Source of the DNA: Jimgerdemannia flammicorona
Lineage: Eukaryota > Mucoromycota > Endogonomycetes > Endogonales > Endogonaceae
Direction: 5' to 3'
Assembly: GCA_003990745.1 (NCBI GenBank)
Contig: RBNI01000962.1
Span: forward strand, 1-25,503
DNA length: 25,503 bases
Numbering within the stretch: the stretch's first letter is position 1; each line of letters begins with the position of its first letter. Both the position numbers and the translations under genes were made by a program. Shown in pieces: positions 1-10,159 of this stretch. Below the pieces are notes generated by a model. The model searched no databases and was not told the DNA's origin. It worked only from the letters and a program-made list of their open reading frames with translations.

Positions 1-118
1 AACTATAACTGATTTAATGAGCCATTCGCAGTTTCACAGTATAAAGTTGTTTATACTTAGACATGCATGGCTTAATCTTTGAGACAAGCATATGACTACT
101 GGCAGGATCAACCAGGTA
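1..118 (-). rRNA. 18S (SSU) rRNA, 5' end only (partial)
   Basis: Read on the minus strand, positions 118 to 1 give the universal start of eukaryotic 18S rRNA: TACCTGGTTGATCCTGCC, then the conserved AGTAGTCATATGCTTG, the AAGCCATGCATGTCTAAG block and the GCGAATGGCTCATTAAATC stretch. The rest of the gene lies left of the window. The bases between AAGTATAAA and TACTGTGAAACTGC are of a type common in zygomycete fungi, which fits but does not prove a Mucoromycota source. No change is visible in the conserved core, so this copy may be functional. The mature 5' end is placed at 118 by analogy with other fungi. Confidence 0.96.
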
Positions 119-1240
119 ACTACTGTAATTTCTTCTCTCTTTTTTGTGTAAAAAAAAATTTTCACCTAAAAAATCGAGCGAAAAGCGAGGCATCGAGAAA
201 ACCCGACGCACCCGGCAGTTATCCAAAATTTATGGTCGCTATTCATTTCTCCTTTTTCAAGAAAAATGAAAAGCTACTGTTTGCAGGACAAATAGGTTCA
301 CAAACCCAAACAATGGCCCATGGAATACCATTTGCTTCGCACAGCATCCTTTTTCCAGTCTTTAAAATGGTTTCCTAGGAAATACCAGTCAAAAAACAAA
401 TCACACTCATAGAAAAGCCAATTCTTTTTTGCCAGGATTTCCTTCGGAGGAAGACACTGAATGCAGTCACAGCCAGAAAGTCTCTGACCGGATACCACCA
501 TTCAGCTTGCTTCCATGTATTTTAATGTGCTATTATCTTTTGCCAAAAAAAGGCCAGAAATACACACAGTTTTTCATTTGGGCCATCAAGAGTAATTAAA
601 AACCCGAGACCACCAGTGATCATCAAAACTAGAGCTCAAACTTCCGGCCTTCGATGCGAACACCAAAGACCTCCAAAGAATCTCTAGCTGGCGCCGTAAT
701 AGATCTTTTAAGCGTACTTTGAGTCGACCGCATCAAATCCTCGGGAAATTGACTTCCCTTTGGGACAATACGATTCGCTCTTTTCCACCGAGTACTCGAA
801 AACTAGTATTTTATTACTGGTTTTCTTTCCTTCATAGATCTGAAGCATTGGCTGTTGGAAAAGGGATCGGAGCGCATTATGATATTTGGCAAGCATTTCC
901 AAAATGTAATAGTGGTAAAAGGCCGGCCACAGTCGTACGCAACATGGTTTGTTGCTCAAACGTCACGGTTCGCAAAGTTTTTCACCGTTTGAAAGTTTTT
1001 CACCGTTTGAGAGAGTTGCAAACTTTGACGGAGTTCCAACTGCTGCAGCCGGAATGACCGAATTCGATTGGTACAACCAAAAAAAATTTTTTTTTAAGCA
1101 TTTCCGCCTTACGAATTCTGGTCTAACACTTAGGATCAATGTCTCGACGTCTCGACGTAGGGATATAATTAGGATGGTTGAGAATATTTCGCCAAGGGAT
1201 TTTCGCTCGATCTAACAGTGATTATCTAATTCAATTTACT
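119..1240. other. rDNA 5' external transcribed spacer / flanking spacer
   Basis: This 1.1-kb stretch lies upstream of the 18S gene, so at least its left part should be 5' ETS transcribed on the minus strand. I see no gene. It holds an A-run at 151-158, an 18-bp tandem duplication at 974-991 and 992-1009 (unit AAAGTTTTTCACCGTTTG), and an A/T homopolymer block at 1079-1095. The open frames here are short, overlap on opposite strands and show no domain. I cannot place the RNA polymerase I start. The next recognisable coding sequence begins about 1.2 kb from the 18S start. Confidence 0.6.
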
Positions 1241-1300
1241 AAATATGGACCGAGAATTGAGGCTTAGTATAGCACGTGATTGGCAATCAAAGTTGTGGAA

Positions 1301-1336
1301 CGATGACGCAATTGGCGATGACGCAATTGGCGATGA
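1301..1336. repeat. 15-bp tandem duplication (CGATGACGCAATTGG x2)
   Basis: The unit CGATGACGCAATTGG occurs at 1301-1315 and 1316-1330 and is followed by the first six bases of a third copy. It sits just before the kinase DFG region, where the catalytic HRD loop would be expected but is absent. Confidence 0.85.
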
Positions 1337-1348
1337 TGTCGGCCACAC

Positions 1349-1763
1349 ACCACTGTCTTGATCGATTTCGGACTTAGCAGAGCCGTGGAAGCGCTGTCTA
1401 TGGTCGGATCGAATACCTCCCTCCAGAGATTTTCGAGTACACAGAAATCGGATATCTACTGCTTGGGGATGCTACTGTGGCAACTAATCGTCGGCGTCCC
1501 ACCACAAGGCGTCGTATCTGTGGCCATTATCAGCGATCCTGACGGGCTTCGCGATGAACTGATCCATCAGCAATCCTGATGGGCTTCGCGATGAACTGAT
1601 CCCTGGAGCACCAAAATTATTCAATGCTGTCATTCGTAGCCGCTGGCATGTGAATCCTGACCTCAGACCAAGCGCTCATGAGGTCTACAACCTGTTGATC
1701 CAATGTGCCGCTATGGCCAACATTCCTCCCGTCTTACAACGAACGTGGAACTTCAAATATTGA
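1349..1763 (+). pseudogene. TKL-type protein kinase, C-terminal lobe, frameshifted
   Basis: The segment encodes the C-lobe of a protein kinase. The DFG motif is in LIDFGLSR (GAT TTC GGA at 1364-1372). The subdomain IX signature KSDIYCLGMLLWQL follows. After a frame change come GLRDELIPGAP and the subdomain XI motif W..NPDLRPSAHEV, with a stop at 1761-1763. The style resembles the TKL kinases expanded in Mucoromycota such as Rhizophagus. The N-lobe, the VAIK lysine and the HRD loop are missing, so no active kinase can be made. Two defects are visible. The activation segment GRIEYLPPEIFEYTE (1402-1446) is out of frame with both DFG and KSDIY, which needs a pair of small indels. A 37-bp tandem duplication (1529-1602) shifts the frame again. 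LRR exons follow on the same strand, so this was probably the kinase half of a kinase-LRR gene. Confidence 0.8.
1529..1602. repeat. 37-bp tandem duplication inside the kinase
   Basis: Copies at 1529-1565 and 1566-1602 differ at two positions (GATCCTGACGGG against AATCCTGATGGG). Because 37 is not a multiple of three, the duplication shifts the frame and produces a stop soon after DELIHQQS. Removing one copy rejoins the subdomain X and XI frames. Confidence 0.92.
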
Positions 1764-2139
1764 GAGTACTTGCAATTTCACCCTTGGCATTTTCACTCGA
1801 GACCCAATCTTTCATTGCCAAATGGCAGGTTACCTATCAACAAAAGCGACAGCAGCGCTCTTTTTGAATTCGCTGATGGACATGCCGGAAGCAAATTCCA
1901 CACACGTAAACAACTCAAGGAACATACAGACCTGCACTCGCAGTCGGCACTAGTCACTCTTGTTACACGACAAACTCTAGGTATGTAGCTTCACCGCGTG
2001 TAGTTTCGTTCAGGTACCAAGAGGATCGAGGTATTATTGGTGGCGAGTGAAGCACAGCTGTGGCCGGAGATCACAGCAGAGTAATCATACCACAATTACA
2101 AATGACAGGTTATGCTTTTTAATTTCCCCCTTTCCATAG
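1764..2139 (+). other. Linker between kinase and LRR exons, with one intron
   Basis: No domain is recognised in 1764-1980. A good splice donor (GTATGT) lies at 1981 and a good acceptor (TTTCCATAG) ends at 2139, so 1981-2139 is a probable intron. The stretch before the donor may encode a kinase-LRR linker, but stops occur in every forward frame. Confidence 0.4.
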
Positions 2140-3387
2140 AGAAAAGCAACGGCACTGATGAGGCCTGCGCTCTTGCTGAACGTCAGAGTATGGCTAGTAA
2201 GTTAAAACCATGTGAATCTTTTGCTTGTAGCTGAAATCTAATATCCAGCTAAACGTTTCTTCACTTTCACACACATATGATTCATATTTAGAGCTCAAAA
2301 CCGACGGCGAGGGCATCAGCATCATCGCTGACCTTCTAAAGCAGAATGTGGCATTGCATGAGCTGAATCTCTCCAGTGTGTGTATATTGTGTGAATTTCT
2401 GTTCTTATGAAATTAAACTTACTATCAATGTTTTGTTCGCTGTTTTCACCAACAGGAAAAAACATCAGGGATGGTGCAGTACGCGTTCTTGTGGAATTTT
2501 GAAGAACAACAACATAACCACGTTTGATCTCAGCGGTTCGTCAGACTAATTTTAACAACTGCAACTGATCGTTGTACCAATAGGTAGTACCAAGCTTATG
2601 CTCACATTCCTTTACTATATTCAGATAACAGCTTTGGTATTTCTTTAACGTGGGCCCTAGCCGAGTGTTTGAAGCAGAACATGACTTTGACCTCGCTGAA
2701 TCTCTTCAGTATGTCAGAACTGTGTGAAGCAATGGAGTGTGGCAGTGCAATGGAATCAAGCTCATAATGTGTGCATGTTTGCTCATCTTCTCCTGTTCAT
2801 TTATCAGGGAACAGCATCGACTACAAGAGGGCATGCGCTCTAGCCAAGTGTTTGAAGCAGAACACGACCTTGACCTCACTGAATCTCAAAAGTATGTTAA
2901 ATTGTTGAAATTGTTATTTTGCATCTCAATAATTTAGGACTTATATGTGGCTTATATGTGATTATGTTACTCATGATTATATTACCAATTTCAATACATA
3001 AAAATACAATCAATAAACAATACTCTTCTTTGCTTTACTTCATATTCACAATAGAAATAATGAAGTATAGCTGTATAATAGAATTAAGCTTATAATGTAT
3101 GTATGTTTACTTATCTCTCTCTGTTTATTTATCAGAGAACAGCATTGGTTATGAGAGGATATACATTATAGCTGAGTGTTTAAAGCAGAACATGATCTTA
3201 ATCTCAATGAATCTCAAAAGTATATTAGAACTTTGTAAAATTATAGTATACAGCTATATAATAGAATCAAGCTCATAATGTATACTTGTTTGCTTATTTT
3301 CTTTTACTCATTTTATTTCTCAGAGAATAGTATCAGTTATGAGAAGATATGTACTCTAGCTGAGTGTTTGAAGTAGAATACAATCTT
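2140..3387 (+). pseudogene. Leucine-rich-repeat exon array, one LRR per exon, decayed
   Basis: Successive 84-bp exons each encode one 28-residue LRR, all starting with a two-base codon remainder. The core is of the type ALAECLKQNMTLTSLNL. Exons: 2140-2196 (shortened), 2292-2375, 2456-2535, 2625-2708, 2808-2891, 3136-3219 and 3324-about 3387 (broken). The introns between them have GTATGT-like donors and TTTATCAG-like acceptors. Introns 2709-2807, 2892-3135 and 3220-3323 share a conserved inner segment, so exon plus intron was duplicated as a module of about 185 bp. LRRs of this RI/NLR-like kind bind proteins. Damage: one T is missing near 2499 (frameshift), the last exon has a TAG in place of CAG near 3374, and it runs straight into the old LINE. 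The two distal exons carry many TG-to-TA and CA-to-TA changes. Confidence 0.8.
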
Positions 3388-4290
3388 AGAGACTTGGTTC
3401 TGTCAGTTCAGAAGGATAAAATTTTGAGTATCTTGTTGATTACAAAATAAGGTATAGTATTCAGGGAGAATGGCTTATCTTGGAACTTTTGGAAGAAGAT
3501 AGTAGAAGTTTCCAGGGTTTTGAGGGAGATAACAGTACTATGTAACTTGACCCTTATGTCTAAAGAGTAGATTGGGGATTAGAATCTTGATCTGGTAGTA
3601 CTGCTATATAAAGATAAGAGTAGGAGAGAAGATTAAAAGAACTGGAGACTAATTATACTCTTAGATATAATTAGGAAGTTGATTATAAAGGTAATTGTTG
3701 CAAGGTTGCAAAAGGTGGCTCAATAGATATTAGGAGTTGAGCAGAGGGGTTTTGTTAATAATAGACTAATTAGAGATAAGATAGTCTGAGTTTATAATAT
3801 GGTTGAGAGGGTGAGGACTAGTGAACTAAATGGAAACTTGGTCTTTTTGAATCAAGAGAGAGTCTATAATCAGATATGTATGATAAGTTTGGCTAAGAAA
3901 GATATTAGAGAGAATTAATATCTCTTACTAATTCTGATTATTAATAATTAGTCTATTAGAGAGTAGCTGGGTAGCTATCTTGTATAATAGCCATTATAGT
4001 GTTTCATTCTCATTAGAAAGAAGGATCTATCAGAGAGACCTACTGTTCTCTATTCTATATATTTTGTCTTTTAAGCTATTGATAGACAGAATTTATTACA
4101 AGGTGTTAAGACTTCTAATCTTAGAGATTATCTAGAAGATTAGGATCTTTGCTGATAATATAGTAGTTAGACTTAGTTTTATTGATAATATTGATGAGCT
4201 GAGGACTATTATAGATTGATATGAGGAGTATTTTAAGACTAAGATCAACTGGTATAAGTGTGAGATAATGGTGCTGGAGAATAGTTTAGT
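3388..4290 (+). mobile_element. Old 5'-truncated LINE copy, left part, heavily mutated
   Basis: This aligns by eye along its whole length with 7795-8690 of the younger LINE. It covers the reverse transcriptase region, including the counterpart of FLDQEKAYDCV near 3846-3880 and the FADD box near 4150. Nearly all differences are C to T or G to A, most in CpA or TpG context, and they create stops throughout. The 5' truncation at 3388 is typical of target-primed reverse transcription. The copy breaks LRR exon 3324. It continues at 10216 after the younger element. Confidence 0.88.
4277..4290. repeat. Target-site duplication of the young LINE, left copy
   Basis: GAGAATAGTTTAGT at 4277-4290 is repeated exactly at 10202-10215, directly after the poly-A tail. 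The two copies flank the 5.9-kb young LINE. Confidence 0.93.
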
Positions 4291-4465
4291 CATCTTTCTC
4301 TGCTATAATTCATGTTATACACACTTTTACAACATACTTTCACATCATTTATTGGAGAAAGATACTAAGGCAATGTCAACTAGCAAGCAAGCCAATGTGC
4401 ATGCTAGGTTGGGCAGACCTGGGGCCTTCAACTAGCAATATGTCAGAAGAGGGTATGGACTGAGG

Positions 4466-6408
4466 ATGGGGTTTTTTGGTGGCTCAAGTGGGCAGGGCAG
4501 CTCGGGCAGTGGAGGAGGCACTGGTGGGGGGGCTGGAGAGCAGCAGAGAAGGAGCTTTGCAGACATACTGCAGACTGGGGGATAGTTGATGGAAGCTCAC
4601 AGTGAACAGGCAGGTGGGAAGGAGAAGCAGAAGGCTGAAAATGCTGTAGGAGCTGGGCCTTCGCCAATGGGAGGTAGAGGAAGTGGAATAGCTGCTGGGG
4701 GTAGTAGCAGGACTGCTGATAGTGATGTGATGGCAAATTAGGAAAAAAAAAAAAATGTAATGGCTGATGGTCAGGGGGGGCAGGGGTTCCCAATACAGAA
4801 GGGGGACTTGACGGATGGTGTTATGGGACTGACAGTGGCCCCATTGCTCAAGAAGTCAATCTCAGAGTTTGCAGCTACCTTGTGCTTCCAGGGCTTGGCA
4901 GTGATGGTGAGGATGGTCCTGGGGCTTATTTTGAAGTAGGTGGCTGGGGTGGTCTTGATGAAGTTCTTGAAGGGCCTAGAGGGAGTTGAGGTGGGCTTTG
5001 AGGAGGCAAGCCTACTAGATGAGGCCCTGAAGACTGGAGTGGTAGTTGGGGAGGTGATGGTCTCCATGGTGAGGTGCTTGAGGTGGGACCCCAGGATGGT
5101 ACAGCTTCTGGTGAGGGGGATGCCTATGGTGACTAAGGAGGAGACTAGGAGGAGGGTAGAGGAGGTGATGGTAGAGTATGGTGATGTAGTAGATATTGGC
5201 TTTCAGATGTGAGAGGGGACAACAATCAGGATGGGCAATATCAATATCAGGATTTGGCTGGTGAAGAAGGAGGCTACAGGGAAGTTGAGTGACTGGCTCT
5301 TGGTACTGATGTAGGGAGCCTTCATCTGTAAGGTGTTGAGGGTGAAAGGTAGTGAAGAGGAAGAGGAGGACTTGTTGGAGGCACTGGAGGAGTTGAGTGG
5401 TGCTGTGGAGAGGAGGGTGAAAGCCTAGAAGCTGTATGAGGAGTTAACACATCTGGAGGTGGTGGATGGGAAGCATATCCATACTGATAGGAAGTAGTGG
5501 GAGCAAGCCCAGGGACACAAGAGGCAGAGAGAACTATTGGCAAGTATGACAGGAGAGGTAAAGAAGAAGTTGGTTGGGACTGAGGAGTCTGGAGGATTGA
5601 AGCCAGTATCTGGACTAGCAAAGGAGGAGAGAAGGTGGAGGAGAATGAGACAAGGGCTGGGAAGATACTGGATAAGAATTCATATACTGACAGTACCCTT
5701 GAAGTTTGGGAGTAGGAGTTGAATGCCACCCCCCCTCCCCCACTTATCAGGAGGGGCCCAGCTGGGAAGAGAGAGATGATGGAGAATATACAGATGCAGG
5801 GGGTCCAGCAAGTGTACTTTGGGATCTCTGATGTGATGAAAGGGGGCCAGGTGGTAGCAGTTGGTGAGGATGAGCTGGTGGATGTCCCTGAGAAGGAGTG
5901 GGATGAGGCTGCCAGTGTAGGAGTGGACACTACAATGTTGGATGCAGAGCAGCCGGGGACTCCAGAAGGAAAGGAGGTGGGGAACTTGTTGTAGGTGAGC
6001 AAGGTAATGGATAACATTGTGGCAGAGGCATTGGGAGAAGTGGACCTGTGGGTGATACCTGAGGAGCATTGGGTGCAGATTCTGCATGGCGATGGAGTAG
6101 TAGATGCACTGAAGGTGGAGATTCTTGTAATCTTCCTGGAGAAGGAGGGATATGAGGTTGATGAGGCAAGGAAGACAGAGCTGGTGGTGGTTGCTGGTGA
6201 ATAAGCAGACTACTATTGGGCAGAGCATCATGGTTTGCAACTCTGGCAGGAGGCCTGTCTGGAGTATCATGAGGACTTTGAGGAGCAGGAAGATGGGGCA
6301 ATGGTAGAACTTCTGGGAGGGTTGGAGGTACAGAAAGCAGGAGAAAGGGAACTAGCTGCTGAATATGACTTGGACTTGGTGCAGGAGGAGCCGAATATGG
6401 ACTTGTAG
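4466..6408 (+). pseudogene. LINE ORF1 (gag-like RNA-binding protein), interrupted
   Basis: ORF1 probably starts at the ATG at 4466, giving MGFFGGSSGQG and then QQRRSFADIL, a phrase common near the start of LINE ORF1 proteins. One frame runs to 5722 with several stops, mostly TAG, as expected from CAG or TGG codons after transitions. A second frame, open with stops from 5716 to a TAG at 6406-6408, is rich in Glu, Asp and Val. It is either the C-terminal part of ORF1 after a frameshift near 5716-5722, or a separate ORF. I see no clear CCHC knuckle. The product would bind element RNA. ORF2 starts 31 bp after the end. Confidence 0.65.
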
Positions 6409-6439
6409 AGGATTGGATCATGATATATCATTATTCTAT

Positions 6440-7128
6440 ATGAACAGTACAACCAACATCTTCTCTTTGAATGTGAATGGGTTAAGGGGCTCTGGGTGGT
6501 ATAAGAACATTTTTACTTGGCTCAAGAGATTGGAGGCTGATCTCTTTTTACTACAGAATGTTTGGTATAAGAATGAGGACAATCAGGTAGAGTGGACTAG
6601 GGAATGGAGTGGGGCTACTGCTTGGTTTAGAAAAGTGACGATCCTGGTGAGGAAGGGTAGAGGAGACTTGGGGGGAATCAGGAGCTAGGGGGATCACTTG
6701 GTATGGGGAGATTGGCATTGGCCAGAGTGGGAATCGGTAAAGGTGGACTCTTGCTACTGCCCTGTAGCTAGGGGTGAGAGGACTGCATGGATTAGGGAGC
6801 TGCTGGAGGAGGGTATTCTCTTGGAGAAAGGGGTTGATGTTCTCAGTGGGGACTTTAATATGGTTCAGGACCAGTGTCTGGACAGAACTGATGGAGAGAG
6901 GAGTGCAGGGGGGAGAAGTGGTGGTCTGGATGCATGAGAGGAGGTGGAGAAGTTGAGCTCCTTGGGGGATATGGGCAGAACATAGTGGGGTGATACCAGG
7001 GTCTACACTCATTTAGTGAATGGCTTGGATATAAGGATTGACTGGATTCTGGCAGTGGAGTGCTGGGGTTCAGATGTTTGGAAGGCATTGGAGATGGAGT
7101 GGTGCCCATGGTCTAATCACTAGGAACT
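6440..7128 (+). pseudogene. LINE ORF2: apurinic-type endonuclease domain, damaged
   Basis: From the ATG at 6440 the frame reads MNSTTNIFSLNVNGLRG, the usual start of LINE endonucleases (the N in NVNG is the metal-site asparagine). Next come LEADLFLLQNVW, SCYCPVARGERTAW, SGDFNMVQDQCLDR (the conserved GDFN), RIDWIL and a terminal WSNH. In active enzymes LLQNVW would be LLQ-E-W and SNH would be SDH, so two catalytic acidic residues are replaced. In-frame stops occur near 6686, 6935, 6980 and 7120. A G-run around 7145-7152 marks the frameshift into the reverse transcriptase frame. This domain would nick target DNA to prime reverse transcription. Confidence 0.88.
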
Positions 7129-7159
7129 GTGGGGCAGGGGCAGTTTGGGGGGAGTAAAG

Positions 7160-8784
7160 ATGGACCCAGACATTGGTACCTTAACTCCTCCCTGCTGGCT
7201 GAGAAGGGGTTGTAGGAATCATGGGTGGAGGACATTCAGGCAAAGGTTTCTATTTGGAGGCATGAGGGTTTGTCTGTGGATGTCCAGTGGATGAGATTAA
7301 AAGAGGCTATGAGAGTCTATTGGGGAGAGGCTGGTAGAGAGGCTGGGAGATGGAGGAGGAAGTGCACAGGGTATGCTTCCAGCAGATTGAGGAGACTACA
7401 AATGGATTGGGCAGATTTGCTCACTTCTGATGGGGTGGAGGACTGGAGGATAGAGAGGATGAAATTGGAGATAGTGGAACTACAACAGGTGTTGATAGAA
7501 GAGGAGGAGACTCATATGAGTAATATGGCTGCTAGGCTATGGTGGCAGGGGCTTGAGGAGGGTGAGTGGCCTACTAGGTACTTATCAAGACTCCTCAAAG
7601 CTAAGAGAGTGAGATATCGGTGGGAGGGAGTCTTGGATGCTGATGGGGACATAGTGCATGGCATGCAACAAATCTTAGGGGTTTTGAAGAAGAGATGGCA
7701 GAGTTTGTGGAGTGAGAGAGAAGAGAGTACTGATGAGATGGTGATTGCTGATACACTAGAGGAGTGGGAGCCACTGCAAGTGGCTGAGCTAGGTATCTTG
7801 ATTTTACTAATGCAAGGAGAGGAGATCCAGAGTGTCCTTACAGTGACTAAACTTGGAACAGTACCAGGGGAGGATGGATTGCTATGGGACTTCTGGAAGA
7901 AGATGGTAAAGGTCCCCAGATTTTTGGGTGAGATGGCTGCTCTCTGTGACCATGTTCTTCAGAGTAATGAGTGGGTTGGAGAGCAGGACCTCAGGCTGGT
8001 AGCCTTATTGTACAAAGATAAGAGGAGGAGGGAGGACTGGAAGAACTGGAGACCGATCATACTTCTGGATATGGACAGGAAGATGGTGACTAAGGTGATT
8101 ATCACAAGGCTGCAGAAAGTTGCCCAACAGGTGCTGGGAGAGGAGCAGTGGGGCTTTGTTGGGGGCAGACTTATAAGAGATGGGACTGCATAGATACATG
8201 GTGTCATTAAAGGGGCTCAGACCTGTGGACTGAATGGAAGGTTGGTCTTTTTGGACCAGGAAAAGGCTTATGACTGTGTATGGTGGGTTTGGCTGGACAA
8301 GGTGTTGGATCAAATTGATGTTCCCCCAATATTTCGGGCCTCTATGTTGAATCTGCTAGAGAGCAGTCAGGCAGTACTGATGTGTAATGGACACTATGGT
8401 CTGGCATTTTCCTTGAGAAGAGGAGTTCCTCAGAGGGACCCTCTGTCCCCTATTCTCTATACCCTTTCACTGGAGCCGTTGGTGGATAGGATTCACCAGA
8501 AGATGGCAGGGCTCTCTATATATAGTATAGTGTAGAAGGTGGGGGCCTTTGCTGATGACATAGTGGTTGGACTTGGGTCTGTGGCAGATGTAGAGGCACT
8601 TAAAAAGACAGTAGAATGGTATGAGGCTCACTCTGGGGTGAAGCTCAACTGGTATAAGTGTGAGACAATAGTGCTAGGGAATGGGCTAGTGGGTAGGGAC
8701 ATCATTGGAACAATTGTTCCTACTGGTGAGGTAGTGTAGTATCTGGGCATCTTCCTTTCGGTATATGGTTCTGTCTTGCCATGA
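7160..8784 (+). pseudogene. LINE ORF2: reverse transcriptase domain
   Basis: One frame carries the RT signature blocks in order: WRPIILLDMDRKMVTK, EEQWGFVGGRLIRDG, VFLDQEKAYDCVWW (palm aspartate block), LRRGVPQRDPLSPILY and GAFADDIVVGL, the catalytic FADD box near 8539-8571. Block order and wording match non-LTR (L1/Tad-like) reverse transcriptases. The long start of this ORF, from about 7225, is the helical linker after the endonuclease. In-frame TAGs at 8191-8193, 8533-8535 and 8737-8739 and a TGA at 8782-8784 break it, but the catalytic FADD is intact. The domain would copy element RNA at the nicked target. Confidence 0.93.
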
Positions 8785-10156
8785 GTGTGGTGGGAAGCAG
8801 GGTGACCATTTGGGGGGAGGCCCTTCGAGGTTGAGGAGGCCGCCATATCTCTCTGGCAGGGTGGGTGTCAATTCTGAATGCATACTAGTTCTCCAAGCTG
8901 TGGTATGTGGCCTATCACCTCGACTTCCCAGTGTGGGTAGTAAAGAGGCTGACAAAGGTGACTAGGGATTGGATTTGGACAGAGAGGAGGTCACAGGTCA
9001 GTTGGGATACTCCTGTGACACCAGTGGTCAGGAGAGGTCTTGGCCTTGTAGATTTCCCTAAGAGGCTGCACTGCTTGTGAACCTGGTGGTTGAAGAGAGC
9101 TGCTGAACTGCAGGGCAGGGGTTGGGTACCTCTGCTGCCAAAGGTGTGGGAGATGAGAACCTCCCCTCGAGGGTCCTCCAGAGATCTGCTCTCTTTGGTG
9201 GGGCTGAATGGGAATCAGCAGCTGCAGTTCAAGGGCTTTTGGTGGAGAGTGGTCAATAGAGCACACTGAATTAGACTGTGCTGGCAAGGCAATGAGGGGG
9301 AGGAAGTGTGGGGGCCTGATATGTAGAGATGGGATAGACTGCTCCTGGGGAGTGCTCCACTTGCTATGTTTGATATTGGGGATGGAGTGGAGTGTCAGCA
9401 GAGTATTGGCCAAGATCTTTGGCCAAGTGGCTGGCAGGTGGCAGGAATTAGTGAGGAGTGGAACTGGGCAGGAATCTGGTTATAGAGTACTGAGGTGTGG
9501 AGGTGGCTTCCTTCCAAGTTCTGGGTGGTATGGTGGTGAATGCTGCAGAGGAATGTCATGTTGAATTTCTGCACTGGGTATCTGGTGGAAGGTGGCCATT
9601 TCGATTGTGAGGAGTATTACAATGTAGGGCGAGCTGGAGGTCTGGTACAGATGCCGGAATACTGGCTGGGAGAGTGCGAGATATTGGGGGACTTTTGGGT
9701 AGTAATAGGGAATAGACTGGGTTTAGAGTAAAGGCCAGCGAGTGAGGGGGGCCACTGGGAGGACTTGAAATCTTGGCTAGTGGGGTGAGGGATAGTTGGC
9801 TCACTGTAGGGTGGGTGTTAGCAGTGTGGGTGGGACTGGCAGGTCATTGGCTCTTTGTATTTGAAGAGGGGTAGCAGATGGGGCTGCAGAAGAAGGTATT
9901 AAGGTAGGAGGAGCTGTTGGGGGATCTGCTAACTAGATGGTGGGTTGGTTGGGGCCCTCAGGGGGGGCAATATCATTGTTTGGTGTCTAGGATCTGTGAG
10001 CAGAGTGGTGGGAGGGTGGGGATTGTACTGGACAAAGTGGTCTTTCATCAGGAAGGGATAGGTGGGGGGGGCCCCCTAGGGGGATCAGTTAGGGGGTGGG
10101 ACTACTGTATTTATATGGGATAGATGGGCATAATAAAGAAAGGGAGTCCAAGTGAC

Positions 10157-10159
<3 letters not shown>
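8785..10159 (+). other. LINE ORF2 C-terminal remnant and 3' UTR
   Basis: This continues the LINE beyond the RT. Short open pieces such as 9540-9731 are rich in Trp, Gly and Cys. A phrase like FWWRVVNRA near 9237-9262 recalls the zinc-binding RVT C-terminal region of plant and fungal L1 elements, but frameshifts prevent a firm call. From about 9750 to the poly-A there is no coding signal, and it is taken as 3' UTR. Confidence 0.55.

Noticed and set aside
14..501. Short ORFs over the 18S start and spacer
   Set aside because: The first is the 18S rRNA itself read as protein. The others lie in ETS/spacer sequence and have no domain.
5322..6421. Long minus-strand open frames (231, 196 and 163 residues)
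   Set aside because: They lie antisense to the young LINE ORF1. Their Ser/Pro/Leu-rich composition is what a G-rich, C-poor strand produces when read in reverse, and no domain is visible.
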